NCBI RefSeq assembly: GCF_000384195.1
Contig: NZ_KB913034.1
Coordinates: 334,745 to 398,744 of the forward strand
Origin: Allobaculum stercoricanis DSM 13633
GTDB taxonomy: Bacteria > Bacillota_I > Bacilli_A > Erysipelotrichales > Erysipelotrichaceae
Length of the DNA stretch: 64,000 nt
Reading direction: 5' to 3'
Numbering within the stretch: the stretch's first letter is position 1; every line of letters starts with the position of its first letter. Of the stretch, positions 63,360-64,000 are shown in pieces. The notes under the pieces were generated by a model, which was not told the origin of the DNA, made no database searches, and saw only the letters and a program-made list of their open reading frames with translations. The position numbers were made by a program, and so were the translations under genes.

Positions 63360-64000
63360 TTGATTCAGTTAGAGCATGTAACCAAAACATTTAAAACGAA
63401 AGACGGAGATGTCCAAGCTGTAAAAGATGTTTCAATCCATGTCAAAGAAGGAATGATTTATGGCATCATCGGATTTTCTGGAGCAGGAAAATCCACACTT
63501 GTCCGTTGCATGAATTTATTAGAAAGACCAGATGAAGGAAAAGTTATTTTCGATGGTCAAGATCTTACACAAGCAAGTCCAGTAGAACTGAGAAAATCAC
63601 GCAAGAAAATTGGAATGATTTTCCAACACTTCAACTTACTTCCCGCATTAACGATTTATGAGAACATCGCACTTTCTTTACGAATGGAAAAAACACCAAA
63701 AGATGAAATCGATGCGAAAGTCATGAATTTATTAGAACTGATTGATTTAGTCGAACGAAAAGATTCTTATCCAAGTCAGTTATCTGGTGGACAAAAACAA
63801 CGCGTATCGATTGCTCGAGCGTTAGTGAACGATCCAAAAGTATTGTTGTGTGATGAAGCAACTTCAGCACTTGACCCACAAACAACGCAAACAATCTTAA
63901 AGTTGATCAAACGAATCAATAAAGAAAGAGGAATCACGGTTGTCATGATTACTCACGAAATGTTTGTCGTGAAAGAAATTTGTGATCGCGTCGCCATTAT
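63360..64000 (+). CDS. metN: Methionine ABC importer ATPase MetN (partial)
   Basis: The gene runs off the window end (about 213 residues seen). Walker A is GFSGAGKST, signature LSGGQKQR, Walker [17 protein letters not shown] and the switch His is in [26 protein letters not shown] matches the MetN start. The start is TTG 63360, eight bases after AAGGAGG. The nearby ATG at 63355 gives a stop two codons on. With the Met T-box just upstream, methionine import is well supported. Confidence 0.93.
   Translation, partial: MIQLEHVTKTFKTKDGDVQAVKDVSIHVKEGMIYGIIGFSGAGKSTLVRCMNLLERPDEGKVIFDGQDLTQASPVELRKSRKKIGMIFQHFNLLPALTIYENIALSLRMEKTPKDEIDAKVMNLLELIDLVERKDSYPSQLSGGQKQRVSIARALVNDPKVLLCDEATSALDPQTTQTILKLIKRINKERGITVVMITHEMFVVKEICDRVAI

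Overview
The window looks like the chromosome of a low-G+C Gram-positive bacterium, most probably of the class Erysipelotrichia or a close relative. The reasons are strong AGGAGG-type ribosome binding sites, T-box leaders, the Firmicutes gene sets ezrA–cysteine desulfurase–thiI and rodZ–pgsA–cinA–recA, ymfF/ymfH-type M16 peptidases, Gram-positive lipoproteins with cell-wall repeats, and a threonyl-tRNA synthetase without its TGS domain. The order-level placement is inference. I saw no rRNA or tRNA gene and no CRISPR array.

Layout. 1-8.8 kb is a defence-like island: the tail of a DUF3800-type protein, then a complete Wadjet (SMC-like anti-plasmid) operon on the minus strand in the order jetD, small ORF, jetA, jetB, jetC. 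9.3-13.7 kb is a four-gene sugar ABC importer. 13.9-17.6 kb holds a lipoprotein and a metal-resistance unit: an ArsR/CzrA-like sensor facing a free-standing HMA metallochaperone and a Zn/Cd P-type ATPase, with two operator-like dyads between them. 17.7-24.5 kb holds tex, a T-box-controlled thrS overlapping a substrate-binding lipoprotein, rdgB and trmL. 25.2-32.5 kb holds a cell-wall-repeat/NlpC-type hydrolase, an M16 peptidase pair, an SSB-like protein, rpsD and nagA. 32.7-34.4 kb and 53.8-55.4 kb are two copies of one IS110-family element, identical except for 11 single-base insertions in the first copy. 35-41.8 kb holds a small membrane protein, ezrA, a cysteine desulfurase, thiI and two rRNA methyltransferase genes. 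42.1-45.6 kb is an accessory module: a secreted protein, a divergent anchored protein and a YtrA-type GntR regulator with an ABC exporter under two matching operators. 45.9-53.7 kb holds purC, a C69 dipeptidase, two GNAT acetyltransferases, a PurF-like protein lacking its catalytic cysteine, a zinc-ribbon membrane protein and a gamma-carbonic-anhydrase-like protein. 55.6-64 kb holds rodZ-like, pgsA, cinA C-domain, recA, pncB, an alpha/beta hydrolase, an orphan small protein and a Met T-box ahead of metN, cut by the window end.

How the genes fit together. The jet genes are tightly overlapped and would make a loop-extruding SMC complex plus a TOPRIM nuclease against plasmids. The importer, nagA and pncB are ordinary scavenging functions. 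The two IS110 copies each carry a long non-coding left end, where this family encodes its bridge RNA. The most unusual items are the jetD-first Wadjet operon with an extra small ORF, the IS110 pair with its candidate bridge RNA and A-tract targets, the double-operator GntR/ABC module beside two unknown exported proteins, the Cys-less PurF homologue, and a pgsA start that is out of frame with its best ribosome binding site.
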